Source: JBBIQZ01 sp037442065
GTDB taxonomy: Bacteria > Patescibacteriota > CPR2_A > CG2-30-33-46
Assembly (NCBI GenBank): GCA_037442065.1
Contig: JBBIQZ010000004.1
Coordinates: 1 to 34,454 of the forward strand
DNA length: 34,454 nucleotides
Direction: 5' to 3'
Both the position numbers and the translations under genes were made by a program. The notes beneath the pieces are model-generated. The model did not search any database, was not told where the DNA came from, and saw only the letters and a program-made list of their open reading frames with translations. This document shows positions 15,300 through 23,443 of the stretch, piece after piece. Every line of letters begins with the position of its first letter. Positions within the stretch are counted from its first letter, which is position 1.

Positions 15300-16627
15300 G
15301 CAAGATAGTGGCTATTGTCGGAAGAACCAATGTGGGTAAATCCACTCTTTTTAATAGGATTATTAAAAAAAGATTTGCCGTTACTTCGTTTAATCCTCAA
15401 ACTACCCGCGACCGTCTTTACGCCGAAACTGTTTGGCGGGGAGAAGAATTTTCGTTGGTAGATACAGCTGGTTTAAATATTGAGATTCCCAAAGAAACTC
15501 CTAAAAACGTTAAAAAGATATTGGCAAGCATTACTTTTCAGGTTCATGAGGCCATTAAAGAAGCCGATGTTTTAATGTTTGTTCTAGATGTAGGGGCCGG
15601 TATAACCTTTGAAGATAAAGAGATTGCCAATATATTAAGAAAATCTCAAAAACCTATTTTTCTAGTAGCCAACAAAGTGGACAATTCAAAAAGAGAAAGA
15701 AAAATAGAGGAATTTTTAAGCTTAGGAATGGGAGAGGCGATACCGGTTTCGGCAATTTCAGGAAGAAGAACCGGTGATTTATTAGACAAGCTTTTAGAAG
15801 TTTTAAAGAAGGTAAAACCCCAAAAAGAAAGAAGAAGAGCTGATATTAATATTTCCATTATTGGCCGGCCGAATGTTGGTAAATCAACTCTTTTAAATAA
15901 ATTTGCCGGAGAGGAAAGAGTCTTAGTCTCGGAAATACCCGGCACTACCATAGATACAGTTGATATTTTTCTAAGATATCAAGAGAAAATGTTAAAACTT
16001 GTTGATACCGCCGGCATCAGAAGAAGAGGGAAAATAAAATTTGGAATTGAAAAATTTAGTGTTTTAAGGGCTATTAAAACAATAGGTCGCTCTGACGTTG
16101 TTCTTTTATTAATAGATTCTTTAGAAGGCATAACAAATCAAGATTTGCATATCGCTCAATTTGTTTTAGAGGCCGGAAAAGGTCTAATTTTGGTTTTAAA
16201 TAAATGGGATTTGGTTGAAGGAAGGAAATCCCAGGAAGAGTTTCTAGGTTATTTAAGGGGAAAAATTCGTTTTCTTCCTTGGGTGCCGGTAGTTTTTATT
16301 TCGGCTTTAACCGGCAAGAATATTAAAAAGACTTTAGACTTAAGTTTGGAAATTTTTGACAAAAGAAGACAAAAGATTTCTACTAGGGCTCTCAATAACT
16401 TAATTTCTGAAGCTTTAATCGAAAATCCTTTAAAGCCAAAAGGGAGACTTAGGCCTAAAGTATATTTTTCGACTCAATCTAAAACTGCCCCGCCAACTTT
16501 TTCTTTGAAGGTTAATGATTCGACGCTGTTTCACTTTTCTTATTTACGTTATTTGGAGAGAAAATTGCGAGAGAATTTTGATTTTACCGGCACCCCGATT
16601 AAAATAGAGCTAAGGAGTAACCGATGA
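15296..16627 (+). CDS. der: Ribosome biogenesis GTPase Der (EngA)
   Basis: Double GTPase needed for 50S subunit assembly. At 443 residues it has two complete G domains: the first with GRTNVGKST, DTAG and NKVD, the second (from about residue 185) with GRPNVGKSTLLNKF, DTAGIRRRGKI and NKWD. The C-terminal KH-like domain follows (about 360-443, ending PIKIELRSN). The first P-loop has Thr where most family members have Pro. The start shares ATGA with the HAD gene, and the end overlaps pth by 4 bases. Confidence 0.96.
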   Translation: MSKIVAIVGRTNVGKSTLFNRIIKKRFAVTSFNPQTTRDRLYAETVWRGEEFSLVDTAGLNIEIPKETPKNVKKILASITFQVHEAIKEADVLMFVLDVGAGITFEDKEIANILRKSQKPIFLVANKVDNSKRERKIEEFLSLGMGEAIPVSAISGRRTGDLLDKLLEVLKKVKPQKERRRADINISIIGRPNVGKSTLLNKFAGEERVLVSEIPGTTIDTVDIFLRYQEKMLKLVDTAGIRRRGKIKFGIEKFSVLRAIKTIGRSDVVLLLIDSLEGITNQDLHIAQFVLEAGKGLILVLNKWDLVEGRKSQEEFLGYLRGKIRFLPWVPVVFISALTGKNIKKTLDLSLEIFDKRRQKISTRALNNLISEALIENPLKPKGRLRPKVYFSTQSKTAPPTFSLKVNDSTLFHFSYLRYLERKLRENFDFTGTPIKIELRSNR

Positions 16628-17208
16628 AAGTTATTGTTGGGTTAGGAAATCCCGGGAAAAACTACGAAAAAACACGGCACAATGTTGGTTTTTTAGTTCT
16701 CGATGAATTAAAAAAAACCTTAGAATTACCAGATTTTAAAGAAGAAAAAAAATTTAAGTCCGCAATTTCGCTGAACAAAAAAGTTGTTCTTTTAAAACCG
16801 CTTACCTTTATGAATAATTCCGGTGAAGCAGTTTTGTCATTTTTGAATTATTACAAATTAAAACCCGAAGATTTAATTGTGGTTCATGATGATATAGATT
16901 TAAAACTTGGTTCCGCCAAAATTAATTTTGGCCAGGGAGCGGCCGGTCATAAAGGAGTTCTTTCAATTATTTCTTGTTTAGGAACGAATAATTTTTGGCG
17001 GGCAAGAGTTGGCATTTTAACAAGTCCTGAAAAAGAAGAAACCGAAAAATTTGTTTTAGCAAATTTTTCAAAGGAAGAAATTGCAATAATAAAAGAAGTT
17101 ATCAAAAACATAGTTTGTAAAATAGAAAATTCTTTGGATAAAGGTTACCTAAAAACGACATTAACTATAGAAGATTCGAACTTAACAAACAAGAAAGATG
17201 AAAGTTAA
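16624..17208 (+). CDS. pth: Peptidyl-tRNA hydrolase
   Basis: Releases tRNA from prematurely dropped peptidyl-tRNA. At 194 residues it has the N-terminal signature VGLGNPGKNYEKTRHNVGF with the catalytic His of TRHN, LKPLTFMNNSGEAV, the catalytic Asp in VVHDDIDLKLG, and GAAGHKGVLSI. It overlaps der at its start and dprA by 11 bases at its end, inside a five-gene chain of overlapping frames. Confidence 0.96.
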   Translation: MKVIVGLGNPGKNYEKTRHNVGFLVLDELKKTLELPDFKEEKKFKSAISLNKKVVLLKPLTFMNNSGEAVLSFLNYYKLKPEDLIVVHDDIDLKLGSAKINFGQGAAGHKGVLSIISCLGTNNFWRARVGILTSPEKEETEKFVLANFSKEEIAIIKEVIKNIVCKIENSLDKGYLKTTLTIEDSNLTNKKDES

Positions 17209-18280
17209 GGAAGAGAATAAAAAATTTCTTGTTTCTTTATCAAAAAGCCCCAAATTAAGGGGGAGTCTTAAGAATATATTCTTTGCTTTTGATGATTTAG
17301 ATTATTTTTGGAATAAAGCCACTCTATCTGATTTTAAAAAGGCTGGAATGAAAGAAAGCGATTTTGAGGAATTTTTAAATTTAAGAAAAGTTGTTTCTCC
17401 AGAAAGAGAAGAAGAATCTTTAGAACAAAAAGATATTAAAGTAATTTTATTAGGCGAGGAAGGCTATCCTTATTTACTTTCAGAAATTTCTTCTCCGCCG
17501 GTAATATTGTTTGTGAGAGGCAACTTAGATGCGGAAAATAATTTAGCTATTGTCGGTACAAGAAAAACCACAAATTACGGGACAGGTATAGCTTTAAATT
17601 TGGCCGAAAAATTAGCCCAAGCAGGTTTTAAAATTGTAAGTGGTTTAGCGATTGGCATAGACACATTGGCTCATAGAGGCGCATTAAATATGGGCCAAAA
17701 GACCATTGCCGTTTTGGGCTCAGGGGTAGATGGTGCCTCTATTTATCCTTCCACAAACTGCTCATTGGCCTTACAAATTTTAGAATCGGGCGGAGCCTTA
17801 ATCTCCGAGTACCCGCCGGGCTATCCAATTTTTAAAACTAACTTTCCCGAAAGAAACAGAATAATTTCTGGTTTATCAAAAGGGGTTTTGGTGATAGAAG
17901 CAAAACTAAGATCAGGCGCCTTGATAACCGCTAATTTTGCCTTAGAGCAAAATCGGGAAGTCTTTGCTGTTCCCGGAGATATAAATCGCAAAGAATCCGA
18001 AGGAACTAATAATCTGGTAAAAATGGGAGCTAAAGCGGTAACCTCTCATACGGATATTTTAGAAGAATTTGGTATGGATTTTGTTGAAAAAACCGTAGAA
18101 GCTGACAATCTTGAAGAAGAAAAAATTTTAGAAGCTTTAGAAAGCGGACCCTTGCATATTGATCTAATTTCTAAAAAGACCGAATTGACCATTGCTCAAA
18201 CTTCGGCTACATTATCATTAATGGAAATAAAAGGAAAAGTTTTTAATCTAGGAGCTTTTAATTTTTCGATTAAGAAATGA
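17198..18280 (+). CDS. dprA: DNA-processing protein DprA (Smf)
   Basis: Binds incoming single-stranded DNA during natural transformation and loads RecA. At 360 residues it has an N-terminal SAM-like region, then the Rossmann-type core with the family hallmarks LAIVGTRKTTNYG, KIVSGLAIGIDTLAHRGAL, AVLGSGVDGASIYP, FPERNRIISGLSKGVLVIEA and VFAVPGDI. The C-terminal winged helix (about 290-355) is present. Many CPR bacteria carry competence genes, which fits scavenging of external DNA. The stop overlaps the lepB start. Confidence 0.95.
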   Translation: MKVKEENKKFLVSLSKSPKLRGSLKNIFFAFDDLDYFWNKATLSDFKKAGMKESDFEEFLNLRKVVSPEREEESLEQKDIKVILLGEEGYPYLLSEISSPPVILFVRGNLDAENNLAIVGTRKTTNYGTGIALNLAEKLAQAGFKIVSGLAIGIDTLAHRGALNMGQKTIAVLGSGVDGASIYPSTNCSLALQILESGGALISEYPPGYPIFKTNFPERNRIISGLSKGVLVIEAKLRSGALITANFALEQNREVFAVPGDINRKESEGTNNLVKMGAKAVTSHTDILEEFGMDFVEKTVEADNLEEEKILEALESGPLHIDLISKKTELTIAQTSATLSLMEIKGKVFNLGAFNFSIKK

Positions 18281-18789
18281 AGAAATTATTAACTTGCTTT
18301 TTTATAATTTTATTTCTTTTAGGACTTTTAATTCTATTTATTTCCTTTAAGATGTTTGTGGTTTCTGGAAATAGTATGGAGCCAACCTTAAATGATGGCG
18401 AGAAAATTTTAGTAAATAAATTAGCTTATCTTTTTAGTAAACCCCAAAGGGGAGATTTAGTTTTAGTAAACGCCGAAGGAAAAACTTGGGTTAAAAGAAT
18501 TGTTGGCTTGCCGGATGAGCAAATAGAAATAAAAGATGGCGGTATTAAGATTAACAATAAAATTCTTTACGAATCTTATATTAAAGAAATTCATACCTAT
18601 GGCGATCAGCGAACTTTTCTTGCTCCCGGTCAATTTTATGTTTTAGGGGACAACAGGGAACCAAACCAAAGCGTTGATTCGCGGATTTTGGGGCCCGTAT
18701 CTTTAAAAAACATTTTAGGAAAAGTTGTTGTCCAGATGTCCCCAAATTTTAAATTTTTAAGAAAAGTAAATTATCAGTTTGGATACTGA
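18277..18789 (+). CDS. lepB: Signal peptidase I
   Basis: Membrane serine protease that removes signal peptides from exported proteins. At 170 residues there is one N-terminal membrane helix (about 5-27), then FVVSGNSMEPT with the catalytic Ser, RGDLVLV, and WVKRIVGLPDEQ with the general-base Lys. GDNREPNQSVDSRILGPV is box E. The small size matches Gram-positive-like S26A enzymes. It overlaps dprA by 4 bases. Confidence 0.95.
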   Translation: MKKLLTCFFIILFLLGLLILFISFKMFVVSGNSMEPTLNDGEKILVNKLAYLFSKPQRGDLVLVNAEGKTWVKRIVGLPDEQIEIKDGGIKINNKILYESYIKEIHTYGDQRTFLAPGQFYVLGDNREPNQSVDSRILGPVSLKNILGKVVVQMSPNFKFLRKVNYQFGY

Positions 18790-18820
18790 CTATTGATTTT
18801 AGAAAGGTTATTCTTTAAGA

Positions 18821-20905
18821 ATGAAAAGTTTAGTAGTTGTTGAATCACCAGCAAAAGCAAAAACAATCGAAAAATTTTTAGGCAAAGATTTCAAAGTCGT
18901 TGCCTCTTATGGGCATGTTAGAGATTTACCTAAATCTGAATTGGGGATTGATGTTGATAAAGACTTTAATCCAAAATACATTATTCCTACTAAAGCCAGA
19001 AAAAGGCTAAATGCTTTAAAAAAAGAAGTTGCCGATGCTAAAGATTTATATTTAGCAACCGATCTCGATAGAGAAGGCGAGGCAATTGCTTGGCATATCG
19101 TTCAAGCCGTCGGCTTGAACGAAGTAAAAAGTAAAAATGAAAAATTAAAAAATGTTCATAGAATTACTTTTTCAGAGATTACAAAAAATGCAATCCAAGA
19201 ATCTTTAAAAAACCCGCGCGAAATTAATATTAATCTTGTGGATGCCCAGCAGGCCAGACGGATTTTAGACAGACTTGTGGGTTATAATTTAAGCCCGCTT
19301 TTATGGAAAAAAATAAGAAGAGGATTGTCTGCCGGACGCGTCCAATCGGTTGCTTTAAGACTGATCATTGAAAGAGAAAGGGAGATTGAAGCTTTTAAAC
19401 CGCAAGAATACTGGCAAATTGAAGCTTTATTATCTAAAGAAGAAAAAGAAAAAACTTTTACTTCAAAACTTTTTGAAAAAGACGGAAAAAGATTAGAAAA
19501 GCTGGAAATTAAATCCGAAAAAGAAGCCTTAAAAATAAAAGAAGATTTAAAAAACGCTCCTTTTGTTGTAAGGAAAGTAGAAAAGAAAACAAAAATAAGG
19601 AATCCTTATCCTCCGTTTACAACTTCTACTCTTCAGCAAGAAGCTTCTAGAAAGTTGGGATTTTCTGCAAAAAAAACCATGGTTTTAGCTCAGCAATTAT
19701 ATGAAGGTATTGAATTAGGCAAAGAAGGTTCAGTCGGTTTGATTACTTATATGAGAACAGATTCTTTAAACTTGTCCGAAGATTTCATAAAGCAAGCCCT
19801 AGATATTATTGAACAAGAATTTGGTTCAAACTATAAAAAGGCAGAAGGCAGGAGATTTAAAACAAAAGCAAAAACCGCACAAGAAGCTCACGAAGCCATA
19901 AGACCGACTTATCCTAAAAGATCCCCCGAAACCATTAAGGGTTTTTTAGCTCTAGATCAGCTAAAACTTTATTCTTTAATTTATAATAGGGCCCTTGCTT
20001 CGCAAATGGCTGAAGCGGTTTTTGATACCACTCGTGCCGAAATAGAAGCTTTAAATTACGGCTTTTTAGCGACCGGACAATCTTTAAAATTTGATGGTTT
20101 TTTAAAGATTTACAAGGGTTTGGGTGAGGAAACTATTTTACCGGACCTAAAAGAAACCGAGAAAGTTAATCTTGTAAATTTAAATCCTGTTCAGTCTTTT
20201 ACAGAGCCTAAGGCCAGGTATTCAGAAGCTTCATTGGTTAAGACTTTGGAAGAAAATGGTATTGGCCGGCCATCTACTTACGCGCCCATAATGAGCACTA
20301 TTCAAGACAGGGGTTATGTAAAAAAAGAAAAAGGATTTTTTATTCCTCAAGAAATTGGCTACATTGTTAACGATTTACTGGTTAGCCATTTTTCGGATAT
20401 TGTTGATGTAAAATTTACCGCTCATGTTGAGGAAGAATTAGATGACATCGCTTCCGGAAGAACAGGAAGAGTTAAAGTTCTATCCGAATTTTACAAGCCT
20501 TTTCATAAAAATTTAGAAGCCAAACATGAAGAAATAGAAAAAATAAAATTGCCGGAAGTAGAAACTGACATAAAATGCGAAAAATGCGGCAAACCAATGG
20601 TTATAAAAATCGGTCGCTTTGGAAAATTTTTGGCCTGTACCGGTTTCCCTGAGTGTAAAAATACCAAAGCTATAACAAAAGAAGTCAAAGCCAAGTGTCC
20701 TCGTTGCGGAGAAAAGCTTTTAGAAAGAAAAACCAGAAAGGGCAGAACCTTTTATGGCTGTTCCGGTTACCCGGGATGTAATTTTGCCACCTGGGAAGAA
20801 CCCATAGAAAAACAATGCGAGAAATGCGGTTCGCTTTTAGTTAAAGACAAAAAAGGCAACATTCGCTGCATTGATTGTAGTTTTAGAATTGAAAACTCTA
20901 AATAA
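18821..20905 (+). CDS. topA: DNA topoisomerase I (type IA)
   Basis: Relaxes negative supercoils. At 694 residues the Toprim domain is MKSLVVVESPAKAKTIEKFL with ATDLDREGEAIAWH. The active-site Tyr is in VGLITYMRTDSLNLS, and EAHEAIRPT and ENGIGRPSTYAPI follow. Three C-terminal zinc ribbons (CEKCGKP/CTGFPEC, CPRCGEK/CSGYPGC, CEKCGSL/CIDC) start at about residue 585. Just after the Toprim motif the gene carries a 10-bp palindrome and an A-rich stretch (19099-19160) that add about 10 residues (KSKNEKLKN) relative to typical TopA. AGAAAGG precedes the ATG by about 14 bases. Confidence 0.96.
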   Translation: MKSLVVVESPAKAKTIEKFLGKDFKVVASYGHVRDLPKSELGIDVDKDFNPKYIIPTKARKRLNALKKEVADAKDLYLATDLDREGEAIAWHIVQAVGLNEVKSKNEKLKNVHRITFSEITKNAIQESLKNPREININLVDAQQARRILDRLVGYNLSPLLWKKIRRGLSAGRVQSVALRLIIEREREIEAFKPQEYWQIEALLSKEEKEKTFTSKLFEKDGKRLEKLEIKSEKEALKIKEDLKNAPFVVRKVEKKTKIRNPYPPFTTSTLQQEASRKLGFSAKKTMVLAQQLYEGIELGKEGSVGLITYMRTDSLNLSEDFIKQALDIIEQEFGSNYKKAEGRRFKTKAKTAQEAHEAIRPTYPKRSPETIKGFLALDQLKLYSLIYNRALASQMAEAVFDTTRAEIEALNYGFLATGQSLKFDGFLKIYKGLGEETILPDLKETEKVNLVNLNPVQSFTEPKARYSEASLVKTLEENGIGRPSTYAPIMSTIQDRGYVKKEKGFFIPQEIGYIVNDLLVSHFSDIVDVKFTAHVEEELDDIASGRTGRVKVLSEFYKPFHKNLEAKHEEIEKIKLPEVETDIKCEKCGKPMVIKIGRFGKFLACTGFPECKNTKAITKEVKAKCPRCGEKLLERKTRKGRTFYGCSGYPGCNFATWEEPIEKQCEKCGSLLVKDKKGNIRCIDCSFRIENSK
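19099..19121. repeat. Perfect palindrome inside topA
   Basis: CGTTCAAGCC (19099-19108), loop GTC, GGCTTGAACG (19112-19121). It is followed by an A-rich, AAAGTAAAAATGAAAAAT-like tract to about 19160 that resembles spacer DNA, all read in frame. Confidence 0.75.
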
Positions 20906-20931
20906 AAAAACGCACAAGTCGTTAGTGCGTT
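20902..20931 (-). terminator. Intrinsic terminator of the minus-strand frameshift gene
   Basis: Minus strand: AACGCAC (20931-20925), nine-base loop, GTGCGTT (20915-20909), then a run of seven Ts. On the plus strand the hairpin lacks a T run, so it serves the gene ending at 20938 rather than topA. Confidence 0.75.
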
Positions 20932-20937
20932 CAAAAG

Positions 20938-21246
20938 TTAGAATAGAGAAAGTTGTGGAGTTTCTTCTTTTAGAATTTCAAATTTCCATTCCTGGCCATT
21001 TACTTCGATGAATCTTTTAATTCCTAATTCTTTGCGGGCTCTTAGCAGCAGACTTTCTTTTGCTCTGGTTTTTCCTCTTTTAGCTTTTTTTGCAGCACTT
21101 TCAAGAACTGTTAATATAATCTCTTTAGTTTGACTATAATCGTTGATGGAAACTTTAACCCTTACCTTTTTGTTTTTCTTGGGAGAAAGACCTTTTTTAG
21201 CAAGCGTTTTTTTGCTATTCGTATTATCCCTTTTAATATTGAGAAA
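20938..21246 (-). CDS. Downstream -1 frame of a putative frameshifted gene, function unknown
   Basis: An open frame of 102 codons that reads like protein (KVRVKVSINDYSQTKEIIL, later ELGIKRFIEVNGQEWKFEIL) but contains no ATG, GTG or TTG start. It is in the -1 frame relative to the gene ending at 21162 and overlaps it across a run of seven As on the minus strand (21207-21213). A strong terminator lies 7 bases past its TAA. Expression by -1 slippage at that run would join residues 1-107 of the upstream frame to 89 residues here, giving about 196 residues. An assembly or homopolymer error, a real frameshift mutation, or an ATT start are the alternatives. I do not recognise the family. Confidence 0.5.
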   Translation of the reverse strand, partial: FLNIKRDNTNSKKTLAKKGLSPKKNKKVRVKVSINDYSQTKEIILTVLESAAKKAKRGKTRAKESLLLRARKELGIKRFIEVNGQEWKFEILKEETPQLSLF

Positions 21247-21527
21247 TCACTGATCATCGGGAGAGACCGATTGAGACCTTGTTCAAGATAAGCATAGTAT
21301 TCAACTGGATTTTCATCTGCCCAGTAAAAGAGTCCTGTTTCGACTATTTCATGAAAAATTTCTCCAAATTCCATATCTTTAATTAACATAGAAAAGGCGC
21401 CTGCCGTATATCTTAAAGCATCAAATCCTACTTTTTCCGGATCTTTTTTATTTAACCTTCCTTCCCATATCCAAGTCTCGCCCGGTTTTCTTTTCCAAAC
21501 AACAACAAAGCCGGTATATTTAGGCAA
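21162..21527 (-). CDS. Hypothetical protein (zero frame of putative frameshift gene)
   Basis: A 121-residue product beginning MPKYTGFVVVWKRKPGE, with aromatic and acidic residues and no membrane helix or motif I recognise. The start is a TTG with GGAG 10 bases upstream; an ATG 7 bases earlier is in a different frame and hits a stop after four codons. The last 15 residues are simply basic (KKRLLKKVFLPRKTKR), consistent with reading A-rich DNA past the natural junction. The gene is divergent from cutA, with a 24-bp palindrome between them. Confidence 0.6.
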   Translation of the reverse strand: MPKYTGFVVVWKRKPGETWIWEGRLNKKDPEKVGFDALRYTAGAFSMLIKDMEFGEIFHEIVETGLFYWADENPVEYYAYLEQGLNRSLPMISDFSILKGIIRIAKKRLLKKVFLPRKTKR

Positions 21528-21605
21528 ATTTCATCCACTCCTTTTAGTTATAAATTTTCAAGTTGCGATTTAGAAATCTTAGCAATATTTTGCCAAAAAG
21601 TAAAC

Positions 21606-21629
21606 CCAGCACTTTTTAAAAAGTGCTGG
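21606..21629. repeat. Perfect 24-bp palindrome in the divergent spacer upstream of cutA
   Basis: CCAGCACTTTTT (21606-21617) is followed directly by its complement AAAAAGTGCTGG (21618-21629). It lies 19 bases before the putative cutA -10 box and about 80 bases upstream of the minus-strand gene. No T run follows on either strand, so it is not a classical terminator; it could be a repressor operator or an inserted palindrome. Confidence 0.75.
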
Positions 21630-21648
21630 TTAAGCCCCTAATCTGTGG

Positions 21649-21654
21649 TATGAT
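21649..21654 (+). promoter_or_regulatory. Possible -10 box for a leaderless cutA mRNA
   Basis: TATGAT lies 6 bases before the ATG at 21661. No Shine-Dalgarno is present and the -35 region is poor. Confidence 0.38.
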
Positions 21655-21660
21655 AAGAGT

Positions 21661-21966
21661 ATGATTTTTGTTTATGTAACCTTTCCTGACAAAAAAGAAG
21701 CTTCAAAAGTAGCCCGTCAAACTCTTAAAAAAAGAGTAGCAGGTTGTGTTAATATTTTTCCTATCGAATCAATTTACTGGTGGAAAGATAAGCTTACAAC
21801 CAAAAAGGAAGTCGTAGGAATTTTTAAAACTACCCAAAATAATCTGGCAAAGTTATCCAAAGAAATTAAAAAACTTAGCCCTTACACAGTTCCCTGCATT
21901 GCCCCCTTAGAAGTTTCTAAAATAAATAAAGAATATAAAAATTGGGTTAAAAGCGAGGTTTTATGA
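21661..21966 (+). CDS. cutA: Divalent cation tolerance protein CutA
   Basis: Small trimeric ferredoxin-like protein related to PII, linked historically to copper tolerance; its true role is unsettled. At 101 residues it has the family pattern FVYVTFPDKKEASKVARQ, then RVAGCVNIFPIESIYWWKDKL and the VGIFKTT strand. The conserved Cys and the Tyr-Trp-Trp segment are intact. It overlaps the following gene by 4 bases (ATGA), so the two are translated together. Confidence 0.9.
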   Translation: MIFVYVTFPDKKEASKVARQTLKKRVAGCVNIFPIESIYWWKDKLTTKKEVVGIFKTTQNNLAKLSKEIKKLSPYTVPCIAPLEVSKINKEYKNWVKSEVL

Positions 21967-22460
21967 CGACAAAAGACATTGTAAACTATTTAGAGAAGAA
22001 AAAAACACCTTTCGAACTTCTAGAACACAAAGAAGTTTATACGGCAAAAGAGGCAGCCAAAGTAGCAAAGGCCAAAGAGGAAGAAATCATTAAGGCATTG
22101 ATTTTAAAAGCAGGCGGTAAAAAATTTATTATGGTAGTATTACCGGCTAATTTAGCGGCGAAAATCAAGAAAGTTAAGAGTTTTTTAAAGGTAAAAGAAT
22201 TAGTTTTGGCTACTGAGGCGGAGATGAAAAAGGCGACAGGTTTAAAGCCCGGTTCAGCGCCGGCCTTAGGAAAGCTTTTGAAATTAAAAACTATTGCCGA
22301 AAAGAAAGTAGAAAAGAATAAAAATATAATTTTCCCGGCTGGAGATTATACAAAATCCATAAAGATAAAAACGAAAGATTGGTTTACATTAGAAAAGCCG
22401 GAAGTATTGGAATTTTCGGTAGTGCCTTCAACAAAGAAAAAATCAAAGAAGAAAAAATAA
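21963..22460 (+). CDS. YbaK/EbsC (aminoacyl-tRNA deacylase) domain protein
   Basis: YbaK/ProX-type proteins hydrolyse misacylated tRNAs such as Ala- or Cys-tRNA-Pro. The domain spans nearly all 165 residues: EHKEVYTAKEAAKVAKAKEE, the strand LILKAGGKKFIMVVLPAN, and LKPGSAPALGKL, the counterpart of the GSVxPFG substrate loop. The tail is KKKSKKKK, a lysine-rich extension beyond the fold. The start overlaps cutA. Which tRNA it edits cannot be read from the sequence. Confidence 0.83.
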   Translation: MTTKDIVNYLEKKKTPFELLEHKEVYTAKEAAKVAKAKEEEIIKALILKAGGKKFIMVVLPANLAAKIKKVKSFLKVKELVLATEAEMKKATGLKPGSAPALGKLLKLKTIAEKKVEKNKNIIFPAGDYTKSIKIKTKDWFTLEKPEVLEFSVVPSTKKKSKKKK

Positions 22461-22478
22461 TTTTTCCTTTGAAAGATT

Positions 22479-22832
22479 ATGAACGATGAAAAATGGGGAG
22501 ACATCCTAGATTTAATTGAGCAAAAATTCGGCGTTTTAGAAAAAAACGAAGAAGAAATTCCGATTGGTGATGATTTTGAAGATGACAAAGCTCGCGAAAA
22601 AGTTGAGTCCGTAATTTTTAATGGGCCCTTGGGCAAGATGAAGGTTCAAAGGATTACAAGACCTGTTATTTTGGATAAAAAAGTACATTACTCAAAACGT
22701 ATAGGCGCCAAAACTGAAGTAGAAATTACTTTTTCCGAAGAGGAATTTACTCAAAAGATAAAAGTCTTCAAATGGGACGATATTGACAGAGAGTGGGTAG
22801 AAGTAGAAGCCGGCGGGTTACGCTTCGCTTAA
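22479..22832 (+). CDS. Conserved-looking hypothetical protein
   Basis: 117 residues, acidic N-terminal half (LIEQKFGVLEKNEEEIPIGDDFEDD), then beta-rich segments with alternating charges (KVQRITRPVILDKKVHYSKR, EVEITFSEEEFTQKIKVFKW) and an end EVEAGGLRFA. No membrane segment, no cysteine motif. GAAAGA lies just ahead of the ATG. It follows the YbaK-type gene by 18 bases and is probably in the cutA transcript. I do not recognise a family; a small RNA- or protein-binding role would be only a guess. Confidence 0.65.
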   Translation: MNDEKWGDILDLIEQKFGVLEKNEEEIPIGDDFEDDKAREKVESVIFNGPLGKMKVQRITRPVILDKKVHYSKRIGAKTEVEITFSEEEFTQKIKVFKWDDIDREWVEVEAGGLRFA

Positions 22833-22833
22833 T

Positions 22834-22969
22834 GTATAATGACTAATTCTTAATTAATCTAATAAAATCCTAATGCCCAATTTTCAAATGATTAATTTTT
22901 AGACATCAGACATTTAGATATTGGGATTTGATTAGAAATTAGTAATTAGTAAATTAGAAATTTTAAGGT
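22834..22969. repeat. AT-rich imperfect inverted-repeat spacer 1
   Basis: The left half (22841-22880, words CTAATTCTTAATTAATC, AAATCCTAATGCCCAA) is an imperfect reverse complement of the right half (22921-22958, TTGGGATTTGATTAG, AAATTAGTAATTAG). The whole spacer can fold into one long AT-rich hairpin. Spacers 2 and 3 share the words. No gene is visible. Confidence 0.7.
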
Positions 22970-23443
22970 ATGGCTTTAGAAGAATATAAAAAAAGAAGAA
23001 AATTTAATGTAACTCCTGAACCAAAAGCAAAGTTATTAAAAAGAGGCGAGAATCGTTTTGTTATTCAAGAGCACAACGCCTCGCATTTACATTACGATTT
23101 TCGTTTAGAAATGCCTGCCGAGCTAGATAAGCCGGAAATTGTTTTAAAAAGTTGGGCTGTGCCCAAGAATTTACCTCACAATTTAGAATCAAAACGATTG
23201 GCTATAGAAACTGAAGACCACCCGGTTTCTTACATAAATTTTAAAGGAGAGATTCCCAAAGGTGAGTACGGCGCCGGCACAGTTAAAATCTGGGATACTG
23301 GAAAATTTAAACTTTTAGAGCGGGAGCAAAATCACATCCGTTTTATTTTGGAAGGAAAAAAGGTAAAGGGTGAATATAGTCTTGTAAAAACCAAAGGATT
23401 TGGAGGCGCTAAAAATAGCTGGTTGATTTTCAAGAACAAATAA
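22970..23443 (+). CDS. Stand-alone LigD 3'-phosphoesterase domain protein
   Basis: Corresponds to the PE domain of the bacterial end-joining ligase LigD, which trims 3' phosphates and ribonucleotides at DNA breaks. At 157 residues it is just that domain. Visible residues match the metal and phosphate ligands: FVIQEHNASHLHYDFRLE gives His35, His39, His41, Asp43, Arg45 and Glu47; TEDHP gives Asp83 and His84. The GEYGAGTVKIWDTG and NSWLIFK blocks complete the fold. There is no ligase, polymerase or Ku gene beside it; a DUF72 gene follows. Confidence 0.9.
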   Translation: MALEEYKKRRKFNVTPEPKAKLLKRGENRFVIQEHNASHLHYDFRLEMPAELDKPEIVLKSWAVPKNLPHNLESKRLAIETEDHPVSYINFKGEIPKGEYGAGTVKIWDTGKFKLLEREQNHIRFILEGKKVKGEYSLVKTKGFGGAKNSWLIFKNK

